In this document: positions 26,317 through 34,509 of the stretch, in pieces
Layout: each line of letters opens with the position of its first letter
How positions within the stretch are numbered: the first letter of the stretch is position 1
NCBI RefSeq assembly: GCF_001187435.1
Contig: NZ_LFXA01000007.1
Coordinates: 1-64,000, forward strand
Direction: 5' to 3'
Source of the DNA: Streptomyces caatingaensis
GTDB taxonomy: Bacteria; Actinomycetota; Actinomycetes; Streptomycetales; Streptomycetaceae
Length of the DNA stretch: 64,000 nucleotides
Notes under the pieces: model-generated
What the model was told of the DNA's origin: nothing
Database searches by the model: none
The model's input: only the letters and a program-made list of their open reading frames with translations
Translations under genes and position numbers: made by a program

Positions 26317-28812
26317 ATGGGGGCAGAAGCTGCGGCCGGCGGGTTTCTGGCGGCCGTCCGGGACGCCGAACTCGCCGAGACCGTACGGCGGTTGCGGGCC
26401 GGGACGGGCGTCCTGCTGGTCGGCGACGTGGGGTCCGGCAAGAGCACGCTGCTGCGGGCCGCGCTGGAGCGGCTCCGGCGCGACGGCGCCCGTGTCCTCC
26501 GGCTGGAGGACCTGCCCGCCGAGCCCGGAGAACGGGCCGTGGTGGCCGCCGACGACATCCACCTCGCCGGGCCCGCCGCCCTGGCCGCGCTCCGCCGGCC
26601 CGTGCGCGACGGACACGCGGTCGTCCTGGCGGCGGCCCCCGCCGGGGCATCCCTCCCCCCGGACGTCCGCCGCCTCGTCCTGCACGACGCGCTGCGGCCG
26701 CTGGAGATCGGCCCGTTCGACCGGACGGGGGTGGCGCGCGTCCTCGCCGCCCGGTACGGCGGGCCGGTCCCCGTCGGCACCGCGGACCGGTTCTGGGAGC
26801 TGAGCCGGGGCAACGCCCTGATCCTGCGGCACCTCATGGACTGCGCGCCGGACGGCGGCGCCGGCCCGCCGTACGCCTGGGTGCCGCCGGACCGGCACGG
26901 GCCCGGGGACGCCCCCGACGGGCGGCTGACGGAGCTGGCCCGCCTGCTCCTGGGCGACCTCACCGACGACGAGCGCGAACTCGTCCGCATGCTCGCCCTG
27001 GCCGGCCCGCTCGGGGCCGGCCTGCCCGTCGTGGACGAACTGGGCCCCGCCGCCGAGGCGTTGGCCGAACGGGGCGTGGTCACGGTGGAACGGTCCGGCG
27101 CGCGGCTGTCGTTGCGCCTGACCCGGCCGCTGTGCGAGGCCGTGATCCGGGCGTCGATGCCCGAACTGACGGCGCGCCGCCTGCGGTTGCGGCTCGCCGA
27201 CGCCATCGCGGCGACCGGGGCCCGCCGGCGCGGCGACCGGGCCCGGGCGACCGCCCTGCGGATGGACGCGGGCCGGTCGCCGGGCTCCGCCGAGGTGCGG
27301 GACGCGGCCCTGGACGCCCTGCGCGACCACGACTTCGGGCTCGCCGAGCGGCTGTGCGCGACGGTGTACTCCTTCGAGATGGCGCCCGCGCCCGACATCG
27401 CGCTGCTGCTCGGCAGGGCCCTGGCCGGGCAGCGGCGGTACCAGGAGGCGGAGGCCCTTTTCGCGGGGGCGTGGCGGGGCGGTGCGGACGCGGCGTGCGC
27501 CGCCGCGCTGCTGAGGGCGCGCTTCCTCAACCTCGCCCTGGGGCTGCACCGGCCGGCGGACGCGGCGGCCCTCGCCGCGGAGGCGGAGTACCGCGCCCCG
27601 TCCGGCGGCCGCCCGGACAGCATGGAACTGCGGCTGCTGACCGGCCTGTTCACCGACCGCCTCGCGGCGGCGGTACCGGACGGACGGCGGAGCGCCGCCC
27701 CGGCGGCGCTCGTCCGGCACGTACTGGGCGACGGCGAGGGCGCGCTGGCCCTGCTCCGCGCGTGCCCCTCCGGCCTGTGCCCCTGGGACGAGGACGGCCG
27801 GCTCGACCACGCCGTGATCACCGCGCGGGTCGCCCTGCACACCGAGGGGGCCCCGGCGGCCGCGGCGGTGCTGGAGCGGCTGCGGGCGGAGGACGGCGGC
27901 CCCCGCCACCGGCTGCACACCGCGTTGCTCGGCGCCGAGCTGCACCGGTGGGCGGGGCGCACGGCCGAGGCCGCCCTCCTGCTGCGGGAGGCCGCCGCCC
28001 GCCGCGGCCCGGCCGACTGGCTCACCACGGACTCCTGGCGACTGGCCCAACTGGCGGCCGTCCTGGCCGAGTCGGGGGAGACGGACGAGGCCCTCGCGGT
28101 GCTGGACGAGGCCCAGGCCGCGGAGGACGCCGCGCTGCCCGTCCCCTGGATCGCGGACGCCGTCGCGCTGGAGTGCGCCTCCGTCCTGGCCCGGGCCGGC
28201 GACCGGGCGGCCGCGGAGCGCCGGGCGCTGGCCGTCGCGGAGCGCGCCGGGGCCGCCGGCCGGATCCGGCAGCGGATCGCCGCGCTGCACCTGGCGGCGC
28301 GGGTGGGCGCGGCTGGCCGGGCGGCCGCGGCCCTGCCCGCCCCCGGCCGGGATCCGTCCGGTACGGCCGCCGTCCGGGCGCGGCACGTACGGGCCCTCGC
28401 GGACGGCGACGGTGACGCCCTCGACGCGGTGTCGGCGGACTTCGCCGCCCTGGGCGCGCTGCCGTGGGCGGCGGAGGCGGCCGCCCGGGCCGCGGCCGTC
28501 CACCGGGCGGCCGGCCGGCAGGCCCGGTGCCGGGAGTCCGCCGACACGGCCCGGCGGCTGCTGCCGCCGGGCGGCGCGGTGCTGCCGGACTGGGCGGGCG
28601 GGGAGCGGGACGAGGACGTCCCGCGGCCGCGGGCCCGGCTCACCTCGCGGGAGCGGGAGGTGGTGTCCCTGGCCGTCGCGCGCCTGTCCAACCAGGAGAT
28701 CGCCGGCCGTCTGGTGCTCTCCGTGCGCACCGTGGAGAACCACCTCTACCGCGCCTACGGGAAGCTGGGCGTCACCACCCGGACCGAGCTCGCCCGCCGG
28801 CTCGGGCGCTGA
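26317..28812 (+). CDS. Large LuxR-family (LAL-type) transcriptional regulator
   Basis: The 831-residue protein has an N-terminal P-loop (LLVGDVGSGKSTLLRAAL, residues 34-51) and a Walker-B-like VVAADDIHLAG, a long central helical region with TPR-like repeats, and a C-terminal LuxR helix-turn-helix (LTSREREVVSLAVARLSNQE ... VRTVENHLYRAYGKLG). LAL regulators are common pathway activators in Streptomyces clusters. I chose ATG 26317 (GGGAGCGG upstream); the upstream extension is not protein-like. It lies at the left edge of the cluster and could act on it, but that is inference. Confidence 0.9.
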   Translation: MGAEAAAGGFLAAVRDAELAETVRRLRAGTGVLLVGDVGSGKSTLLRAALERLRRDGARVLRLEDLPAEPGERAVVAADDIHLAGPAALAALRRPVRDGHAVVLAAAPAGASLPPDVRRLVLHDALRPLEIGPFDRTGVARVLAARYGGPVPVGTADRFWELSRGNALILRHLMDCAPDGGAGPPYAWVPPDRHGPGDAPDGRLTELARLLLGDLTDDERELVRMLALAGPLGAGLPVVDELGPAAEALAERGVVTVERSGARLSLRLTRPLCEAVIRASMPELTARRLRLRLADAIAATGARRRGDRARATALRMDAGRSPGSAEVRDAALDALRDHDFGLAERLCATVYSFEMAPAPDIALLLGRALAGQRRYQEAEALFAGAWRGGADAACAAALLRARFLNLALGLHRPADAAALAAEAEYRAPSGGRPDSMELRLLTGLFTDRLAAAVPDGRRSAAPAALVRHVLGDGEGALALLRACPSGLCPWDEDGRLDHAVITARVALHTEGAPAAAAVLERLRAEDGGPRHRLHTALLGAELHRWAGRTAEAALLLREAAARRGPADWLTTDSWRLAQLAAVLAESGETDEALAVLDEAQAAEDAALPVPWIADAVALECASVLARAGDRAAAERRALAVAERAGAAGRIRQRIAALHLAARVGAAGRAAAALPAPGRDPSGTAAVRARHVRALADGDGDALDAVSADFAALGALPWAAEAAARAAAVHRAAGRQARCRESADTARRLLPPGGAVLPDWAGGERDEDVPRPRARLTSREREVVSLAVARLSNQEIAGRLVLSVRTVENHLYRAYGKLGVTTRTELARRLGR

Positions 28813-28835
28813 CCCCGTGCGCGGCCGACGGCCGG

Positions 28836-28873
28836 CAGGGCCGTCAGCGGGTGTCAGGGCCGTCAGCGGGTGT
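28836..28873. repeat. Tandem 19-bp direct repeat at the left repeat junction
   Basis: The 19-base unit beginning CAGGGCCGTCAG occurs perfectly at 28836-28854 and 28855-28873. The second copy runs across the outer end of the 681-bp inverted repeat (28868) to the stop codon of the response regulator gene. The equivalent flank at 34178 has no such repeat. Confidence 0.8.
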
Positions 28874-29548
28874 CAGGGGTGGCCGAGTTGGAAGCCGACG
28901 CCGCGGACGGTGAGGATCCAGTCGCTGGTGCCGAGTTTGTTGCGGAGGCTGCTGACGTGGGTGTCGATGGTGCGGCGGGACCAGATGTCGCCCCAGACCT
29001 GCTGCATGATGCGTTTGCGGGGGATGACGGTGTCGGGGTGGGAGGCGAGGAGGTGGAGGAGGTCGAATTCCTTGCGGGTGACGTCGATGCGGTGTCCGTG
29101 GAGGGTGACGTGACGGGCGGCGGTGTCGATGCGCAGGGGGCCGTGGATGATGACGGGGGGTGTGGGGGTGGTGGGTTGGGCGCGGCGCATGACGGCGTCC
29201 ATGCGGGCGAGTAATTCGGGCAGGCCGTAGGGCTTGACGAGGTAGTCGTCGGCGCCGGCCTGCAGGCCCAGGACGCGGTCGAGTTCGGTGCCGCGGGCGG
29301 TGACGGCGATGACGGGGGTGGGGCCGGCCGCGCGGACGCGGCGGCAGACCTCCAGGCCGTCGAGGTCGGGGAGTTCGAGATCGATCAGGAGGAGATCGGC
29401 CTGTTCGAGGGTGCGCAGGGTGTCGTGGCCGGTGGTGACGTGATCGACGTCGTGGCCGTGGCGCTGGAGCGCGCGGATGAGGGTGTCGGCCTGCGTGGTG
29501 TCGGTTTCGGCCACCAGCACCCGCCAGGCGGAAGCCGACCGGTCACCC
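28868..29548. repeat. Left copy of a perfect 681-bp inverted repeat
   Basis: By line-by-line comparison, the reverse complement of this segment is identical to 33497-34177. It covers the receiver and DNA-binding domains of the response regulator plus 5 bases past the stop. Outside it the two copies diverge quickly, but shorter similarity persists through the two start regions (for example CGATCGTCCAGTTGGGGG upstream of both GTG starts). Confidence 0.95.
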
Positions 29549-29688
29549 AGGGGCGGTGCGGGGCGGGTCAGGGCCGCGGCGGGACGCGGAGGGCGCGGTG
29601 GCCGGCGGTGTTCCCGGGTGGCGAGGGCCGGCCCGGCGGCGACGGCCGGCGGTGTCTCGGGACCGGCCGTCAGATCTGATCTGGTCAC
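28873..29688 (-). CDS. OmpR-family response regulator, JadR1-like (copy A)
   Basis: The 271-residue regulator has a divergent N-terminal arm with a 31-residue Pro/Arg-rich insertion, then a receiver domain and a winged-helix OmpR DNA-binding domain. From GDRSASAW to the C-terminus it is identical to copy B at 33450-34172. The phosphoacceptor Asp, the Thr and the Lys are present, but the acidic pocket reads AETD where typical receivers have two adjacent acidic residues, as in atypical JadR1/LanI-type regulators of angucycline clusters. Codon 159 is TTA (29212-29214), implying bldA control. GTG 29688 has GGGGG upstream. No partner sensor kinase gene is visible. Confidence 0.88.
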   Translation of the reverse strand: MTRSDLTAGPETPPAVAAGPALATREHRRPPRPPRPAAALTRPAPPLGDRSASAWRVLVAETDTTQADTLIRALQRHGHDVDHVTTGHDTLRTLEQADLLLIDLELPDLDGLEVCRRVRAAGPTPVIAVTARGTELDRVLGLQAGADDYLVKPYGLPELLARMDAVMRRAQPTTPTPPVIIHGPLRIDTAARHVTLHGHRIDVTRKEFDLLHLLASHPDTVIPRKRIMQQVWGDIWSRRTIDTHVSSLRNKLGTSDWILTVRGVGFQLGHP

Positions 29689-30006
29689 AGGTTCCCCCAA
29701 CTGGACGATCGATGCGATAAGCCCGGTACGGACCGCGGTGGTCATGCTCGGCATGCCCTGGATCTCCACCGCGACGGTGACGCGGCATGCCCGCGACGGA
29801 CGGGCGGGGGCGGCGAAGACGGGGCCGCCCCCCACCATGATCCGGCAACTTAACAAATCTTCCGGCCGGATTTGTAGGGCCGGAGATCACCGAAGGGCCC
29901 CCGGAGGGCGGAATCCCGCATTCACTCCGGGGGCGCCCACACGGTATCCGTCCGCTCAACCGTGGCGCACCGGCTGGTTGTTCACCGGGAATTCACGGTG
30001 AAAGGA
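29689..30006. other. Promoter region of response regulator A and 3' flank of the halogenase gene
   Basis: The 318 bases contain an inverted repeat with 7-base arms, ACAAATC (29853-29859) and GATTTGT (29869-29875), around a CCGGCCGG core, a possible operator. Next to the halogenase stop are two 11-base-spaced elements, TTCACCG (29991) and TTCACGG (30002 side). No gene is supported; the upstream frame extension of the regulator is not protein-like. Confidence 0.5.
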
Positions 30007-31641
30007 TCAACCGGCCCGGGAGAAAAGGGGGGCGATGTGCGCGGGGGCCTCGTTCTCGGCCCATTCGGCCGCTTCCGCGACGAGCCGGGGTGTCGCCTCG
30101 AAGCAGCGGTTGTCCGGGTCGCCGAGGGCGAAGGGGGCGGGCAGGCAGGTGGTCGCGCGGACCCGGGCGAAGATGTCCTCGGCGGCCCGCTCCGGCGGGA
30201 GCGCCCCGGACTCGACCTCCTGGCAGGTCCGCCGGGTGAACTCCAGCAGACCGGCGATCTCCCGGCCGGCCGGGGCGGGGAGACCGGGGGTGTCCGTCCG
30301 CTCGAGGTCGCGCAGGACCCGGTCGTCACGGGTCTCGCGGTAGGCGCGGTGGGCCCGTTCCAGGGTCATGGTGGGCACGATGCTGGTGGCCTCCCACACG
30401 CGTGAGACGGCGTTCCACAGCTCGTAGTGCCGGAAGCCGACGAAGGAGCTGTAGACCAGGTCGTCGTGCACATCGAACAGACCCTGCTGGAGACCGTCGA
30501 TGTAGGCGAACCGCTCGGTGGACCAGTCGCCGTCGCGGGACGCCTCGATCAGCCGCCACGCCAGGGAGTTGACGACCTCCATGGTGTTGGTCAGCCCGCG
30601 CGAGTAGAGCGCGTCGATGAAGCCCGCGGCGTGCGCGGTCAGGCAGTAGCGCTCCCCGACGGTCCGCGTCGCGGAGTACTGGAGCCGTCCCGTGCCCACC
30701 CACGGGCGGACCGCCCTGGCCCGGGTGAACTGCGCCGCGATCTCGGGGAAGCGCCGCAGGAACGCGTCGAACTCCTCCTGCGGGGACACGTCGGGCTTGG
30801 GGAAGACCCGTTCGTCCAGGGTCAGTCCCACGCTGCACAGCGTGCTGAGGGCGCCCTCGTGGTTGTCGAAGGGGATCACCCAGAGCCAGCCGCCGTCGAA
30901 GACGTGGTGGAGGGTGCCGTTGTGCCAGGGGCTGGGCTGCTTGTGCGCGGCGGCGGCCGGGGCGTCGTCGAAGGGCGTGACGCCGACCATGTGCGTGAAG
31001 AGGGTGCGCGAGTGGTGCCGGGCCCGGGTGGGCTCCTCCCGCAGTCCGTGGGCGTCGGCGACGGGCGAACGGAAGCCGCTGCCGTCCACGAGGTACTCGG
31101 CCCGGAACTCCTCGCCGCGGTCCGACCGCAGCAGCACCCCGTCCGGTCCGGTCGCGATGTCCTGGATCCGGGTCGCGAGCCGGGCCTCGGCGCCGAGGGA
31201 GACGGCGAGGTTGAACAGGTAGGCGTCGGTGTCCTGGCGGAAGAGGTGGCTCTCGGTGCGCTGCCACTCGGGGATCACCAACTGGTTGATCTCCCGCGGA
31301 TCCTGGGGCCGGCCCTCCCGGTGGTAGACGAACCCGAAGTTCTGCTTGCGGCCGCTCATCGGGGAGACCTTCTCCTGGACGCCGTGGAAGCCGGCGAGCG
31401 GAGCGATCTCCGGCACCTCGTACCGGTCGGCGATGACCCTGGTCATCGCCGAGGTGTACGGGATCGTGGACTCGCCCACGGCGAAACGGGGATGGACGCC
31501 CGCGTCGATGAGCAGCACCTTCACCCCGTTGCGGGCGAGGACCGCGCCGAGCATCCCGCCGGCCATGCCGGCGCCGAGGATCGCCACGTCGTGACGCGCG
31601 GCGCCGTCGCTATCCCAGAGGGCCTTTCCTGCGGTGGTCAT
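30007..31641 (-). CDS. FAD-dependent halogenase
   Basis: The 544-residue enzyme has the FAD-binding GAGMAGGMLGAVLARNG at residues 23-39, the GES strand (FAVGESTIPY, residues 54-63) and the halogenase motif WLWVIP near residue 249. It should chlorinate an activated aromatic carbon using FADH2, O2 and chloride. The sequence style is nearer to halogenases acting on polyketides (CtcP-like) than to tryptophan halogenases, which suggests the PKS-derived rings as target; that is inference. No flavin reductase gene is visible. ATG 31641 is preceded by GAAAGG. It is co-directional with the upstream antiporter (56-base gap) and lies between the two inverted-repeat regulators. Confidence 0.9.
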   Translation of the reverse strand: MTTAGKALWDSDGAARHDVAILGAGMAGGMLGAVLARNGVKVLLIDAGVHPRFAVGESTIPYTSAMTRVIADRYEVPEIAPLAGFHGVQEKVSPMSGRKQNFGFVYHREGRPQDPREINQLVIPEWQRTESHLFRQDTDAYLFNLAVSLGAEARLATRIQDIATGPDGVLLRSDRGEEFRAEYLVDGSGFRSPVADAHGLREEPTRARHHSRTLFTHMVGVTPFDDAPAAAAHKQPSPWHNGTLHHVFDGGWLWVIPFDNHEGALSTLCSVGLTLDERVFPKPDVSPQEEFDAFLRRFPEIAAQFTRARAVRPWVGTGRLQYSATRTVGERYCLTAHAAGFIDALYSRGLTNTMEVVNSLAWRLIEASRDGDWSTERFAYIDGLQQGLFDVHDDLVYSSFVGFRHYELWNAVSRVWEATSIVPTMTLERAHRAYRETRDDRVLRDLERTDTPGLPAPAGREIAGLLEFTRRTCQEVESGALPPERAAEDIFARVRATTCLPAPFALGDPDNRCFEATPRLVAEAAEWAENEAPAHIAPLFSRAG

Positions 31642-31697
31642 GGTTCACCTTTCGAGAGAAACGGGATTCGGGAGAAGAGACCGGAGGGGGCGGGGAC

Positions 31698-33035
31698 TTA
31701 CGGGCGGCCGCCGCCCGCGTCGGCGCCCTGGAGCGCCAGGACCCGCCGTTCCCGGGCCGCCTCCTCGGGGGTGTGCGCCACGCGGTCCATGGCCAGCCGC
31801 AGCAGCGGCGGCGCCATCAGCGACGTCAGCACCGCGACCAGCACGACGACGCTGTAGGTCTCCACCGTCAGCAGGCCCAGCCGGACCCCGGTCATCGCGA
31901 TGATCACTTCGATCACGCCGCGGGCGTTCATGCCGGCGCCCAGCGCGAGGCACTCCCACCGGCCCATGCGGGCGGCGAGACCGCCGGCGAAGGCCCCCAG
32001 GAACTTGCCGAGCACGGCGGTGCCGAAGACCGCCAGTCCCCACAGCGCGACCGTGGGGTCGGCCAGGGAGGAGAGGTCCATCCGCAGCCCCGCGCCGGCG
32101 AAGAACAGGGGCGCCAGGACGGACGTCACCGTGGTGTTCAGCGGCGCGAGCTCCCGGGGGTCCACGCCCTTCGACGCCCCCATCAGGACGCCGCAGAGGA
32201 ACGCGCCGAGGGCGGCCTCCAGGCCCAGCGCCTGGGAGGCCGCGGCGGACAGGACCATCAGCACCACGGCCGTCACGGCCGGCAGGCCGGGCACGGCGGC
32301 GCGGACGGCCGCGCGCAGCGCCGCGCCGACCAGGAGCCGGCCGACGGTCGCCGCCCCGGCCAGCAGCAGGGCCAGGTGGGCGAGGGCGAGACCTGCCCCC
32401 GCCGGGTGCAGACCGGTGGTGGCCATGGCCCCGATCAGCGACACGAGGAGCCAGCCGGCCGCGTCGTCGACGGTCCCGGCGACGAGGATCAACTGGCCCA
32501 CGTCACGGTGGATCAGCCGCATGTCCAGCAGGGTCCGGGCGATCACGGGGATGGCGCTCACGCACATCGCCACCCCCACGAAGAGCGCGAAGACCACGGG
32601 ATCGGCCCCCTCGGCGCGCAGCCGGCCCGGCATGAGCAGGCCCAGCCACACGCCGAGCACCAGCGGCAGGACCAGCCCGGCGGCGCTCACCCCGGCGGCA
32701 CGGGGCCCCTGCCGGCGCACCAGCCGGAGGTCCACGTGCATACCGGTGAAACCGACCAGGAGGATCACGCCCAACTGCCCGAGGGCGTCCAGCAGATGCA
32801 TCTGCTCCACGCGCTGGGGGAAGAGCCAGCCGCCCGCGCCGGGGGCCACCCGGGAGAGCAGCGACGGGCCCAGCAGCACCCCGGCCGCCAGTTCGCCCAC
32901 CAGGGGCGGCATGCCGAACCGCCGGGCCAGCCGGCCCAGCAGCAACGCCACCAGCAGCAGGCAGCCCACCTGGAGCAGCAGAACCAGCAGTGCGTGGCCC
33001 GGGAGCGGCGCGACCGCGGTGGCTGCCACCGTCAT
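31698..33035 (-). CDS. Cation/proton antiporter (CPA2 family)
   Basis: The 445-residue protein has 12 to 13 hydrophobic segments and motifs of the Na+(K+)/H+ exchanger domain (MPPLVGELAAGVLLGPSLL near residue 42; LVAGTVDDAAGWLLVSL; ALGAGMNARGVIEVIIAMTG). Related antiporters in Streptomyces clusters are proposed to aid export of acidic or ionophoric products; self-resistance is an inference here. ATG 33035 has AAGGAG 7 bases upstream. It is the first gene of a two-gene unit with the halogenase, divergent from response regulator B. Confidence 0.88.
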   Translation of the reverse strand: MTVAATAVAPLPGHALLVLLLQVGCLLLVALLLGRLARRFGMPPLVGELAAGVLLGPSLLSRVAPGAGGWLFPQRVEQMHLLDALGQLGVILLVGFTGMHVDLRLVRRQGPRAAGVSAAGLVLPLVLGVWLGLLMPGRLRAEGADPVVFALFVGVAMCVSAIPVIARTLLDMRLIHRDVGQLILVAGTVDDAAGWLLVSLIGAMATTGLHPAGAGLALAHLALLLAGAATVGRLLVGAALRAAVRAAVPGLPAVTAVVLMVLSAAASQALGLEAALGAFLCGVLMGASKGVDPRELAPLNTTVTSVLAPLFFAGAGLRMDLSSLADPTVALWGLAVFGTAVLGKFLGAFAGGLAARMGRWECLALGAGMNARGVIEVIIAMTGVRLGLLTVETYSVVVLVAVLTSLMAPPLLRLAMDRVAHTPEEAARERRVLALQGADAGGGRP

Positions 33036-33449
33036 GAGAGAACTCCTTCACAGGGAGCGGGCCCCGGACGGCGGAAACGGCGTGTGCCGTCCGCGGCGGG
33101 TCTGCCGAGACCGGACCGGCAGGCCGGACGGGGGCCGTCGGCCGGCGGGACCGGGAGGGAGGGCCCGGGCGCGGGCCCGAGGAGGGGGCCGCGCGGCCGT
33201 GTGCCGGTCCGGCGGGGCCGGGCCTCCAGCTTCGACGGTGCCGGTGCCCCGTTCAACCCCGGGAATGACAGACGGATGACAGCTTGTGTCATGGCTCGGC
33301 AGCGAATTCCGGCCATGTGTCAACTTTTCTCGGGGGAGTGGCCGGAACAGGACGGTCGACTTCTCCGCTTTGCCTGATCATGGTGTGGGGGTGGGCCCGG
33401 CTTTGCCACCCCGCTCGTCCGTGCATCGATCGTCCAGTTGGGGGCACCT
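33036..33449. other. Divergent promoter region between antiporter and response regulator B
   Basis: The 414 bases contain the periodic ATGACAG array (listed separately), a 9-bp inverted repeat TTCCGGCCA/TGGCCGGAA (33307-33315 and 33339-33347), and the sequence shared with the copy A leader (GATCATGGTG and CGATCGTCCAGTTGGGGG). No protein-coding frame here looks real. Confidence 0.6.
33265..33293. promoter_or_regulatory. 11-bp periodic operator-like array
   Basis: ATGACAG (33265-33271), ATGACAG (33276-33282) and inverted TGTCATG (33287-33293) are each spaced by 4 bases, giving an exact 11-bp period. The last two form a palindrome, ATGACA-N5-TGTCAT. Heptamers at 11-bp spacing are typical targets of OmpR-type winged-helix proteins and SARPs, so this is a candidate site for one of the two response regulators. 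Confidence 0.55.
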
Positions 33450-34172
33450 GTGACCAGATCAGTTCTGACGGCCGGTCCCGAGCTACCGCCGCCCTCGGGT
33501 GACCGGTCGGCTTCCGCCTGGCGGGTGCTGGTGGCCGAAACCGACACCACGCAGGCCGACACCCTCATCCGCGCGCTCCAGCGCCACGGCCACGACGTCG
33601 ATCACGTCACCACCGGCCACGACACCCTGCGCACCCTCGAACAGGCCGATCTCCTCCTGATCGATCTCGAACTCCCCGACCTCGACGGCCTGGAGGTCTG
33701 CCGCCGCGTCCGCGCGGCCGGCCCCACCCCCGTCATCGCCGTCACCGCCCGCGGCACCGAACTCGACCGCGTCCTGGGCCTGCAGGCCGGCGCCGACGAC
33801 TACCTCGTCAAGCCCTACGGCCTGCCCGAATTACTCGCCCGCATGGACGCCGTCATGCGCCGCGCCCAACCCACCACCCCCACACCCCCCGTCATCATCC
33901 ACGGCCCCCTGCGCATCGACACCGCCGCCCGTCACGTCACCCTCCACGGACACCGCATCGACGTCACCCGCAAGGAATTCGACCTCCTCCACCTCCTCGC
34001 CTCCCACCCCGACACCGTCATCCCCCGCAAACGCATCATGCAGCAGGTCTGGGGCGACATCTGGTCCCGCCGCACCATCGACACCCACGTCAGCAGCCTC
34101 CGCAACAAACTCGGCACCAGCGACTGGATCCTCACCGTCCGCGGCGTCGGCTTCCAACTCGGCCACCCCTGA
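33450..34172 (+). CDS. OmpR-family response regulator, JadR1-like (copy B)
   Basis: The 240-residue regulator equals copy A from residue 17 onward and lacks the 31-residue N-terminal insertion. Receiver landmarks: E30-T31-D32 in place of a paired acidic pocket, phosphoacceptor D72 (LLIDLELPDLDG), T99 and K121; the winged helix follows (RKEFDLLHLLASHPDTVIPR, then TIDTHVSSLRNKLG). Codon 128 is TTA (33831-33833). GTG 33450 has GGGGG at 5 bases. It reads towards the PKS operon but ends in its own terminator. It probably regulates the cluster in a bldA-dependent manner. Confidence 0.88.
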   Translation: MTRSVLTAGPELPPPSGDRSASAWRVLVAETDTTQADTLIRALQRHGHDVDHVTTGHDTLRTLEQADLLLIDLELPDLDGLEVCRRVRAAGPTPVIAVTARGTELDRVLGLQAGADDYLVKPYGLPELLARMDAVMRRAQPTTPTPPVIIHGPLRIDTAARHVTLHGHRIDVTRKEFDLLHLLASHPDTVIPRKRIMQQVWGDIWSRRTIDTHVSSLRNKLGTSDWILTVRGVGFQLGHP

Positions 34173-34177
34173 CACCC
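33497..34177. repeat. Right copy of the perfect 681-bp inverted repeat
   Basis: This segment is identical in inverse orientation to 28868-29548. The intervening unique segment is about 3.95 kb and carries halogenase, antiporter and both regulator promoters. Homologous recombination between the copies would invert that segment. Confidence 0.95.
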
Positions 34178-34196
34178 ATTGATGAAACCGGCAGGC

Positions 34197-34229
34197 CAAG
34201 GGCCGTCCGCAGGCTGCGGAGGGCCCTTG
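34197..34229 (+). terminator. Hairpin terminator after response regulator B
   Basis: CAAGGGCCGTCCGC (34197-34210) pairs with the GCGGAGGGCCCTTG ending at 34229, with one mismatch and a short loop, 24 bases after the regulator stop. It separates the regulator from the PKS operon. Confidence 0.7.
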
Positions 34230-34460
34230 ACCGCGTTCCGGGGCGGGCCGGGGCGCCGGATGACCGGATCATGTCGGGCGACGCCTTCCGCTTATGACCG
34301 GCCCCTGACGTCCGGCTGACCGGTGCCGGACATTCCTGAGCCGGCCGCCGCGGTTCTGACGTCTCATGACGCCGCCCTGAGAAAGACGTCCTTGAACGAC
34401 CGTTCGGGACCGCACAGTCTTGTGTGCACACCGGACCGGTGCGGCGCCCCCGAGCGCCGT

Positions 34461-34509
34461 TCCGTGGACATTCCGCGGACGTCCCGCGGACACGACGTCC
34501 CGCAGACAT
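34461..34509 (+). promoter_or_regulatory. Iterated 11-bp repeats upstream of the type II PKS operon
   Basis: TCCGTGGACAT (34461), TCCGCGGACGT (34472) and CCCGCGGACAC (34483) are contiguous 11-mers, and a fourth, CCCGCAGACAT, begins at 34499. A further GCCGGACATTCC lies at 34325. The array sits about 100 bases before the first PKS gene. An 11-bp period places sites on one face of the helix, the pattern expected for cooperative binding of OmpR-type or SARP activators. Confidence 0.6.

Noticed and set aside
26173..28743. Two very long minus-strand frames (about 850 codons) opposite the LAL regulator
   Set aside because: They are low-complexity Arg/Ala/Pro/Ser translations caused by high GC; the plus frame has a P-loop and a LuxR helix-turn-helix.
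28868..34177. The 681-bp inverted repeats as terminal repeats of an insertion sequence or transposon
   Set aside because: The repeats encode regulator domains, no transposase lies inside or next to them, and no target-site duplication is seen at the outer ends.
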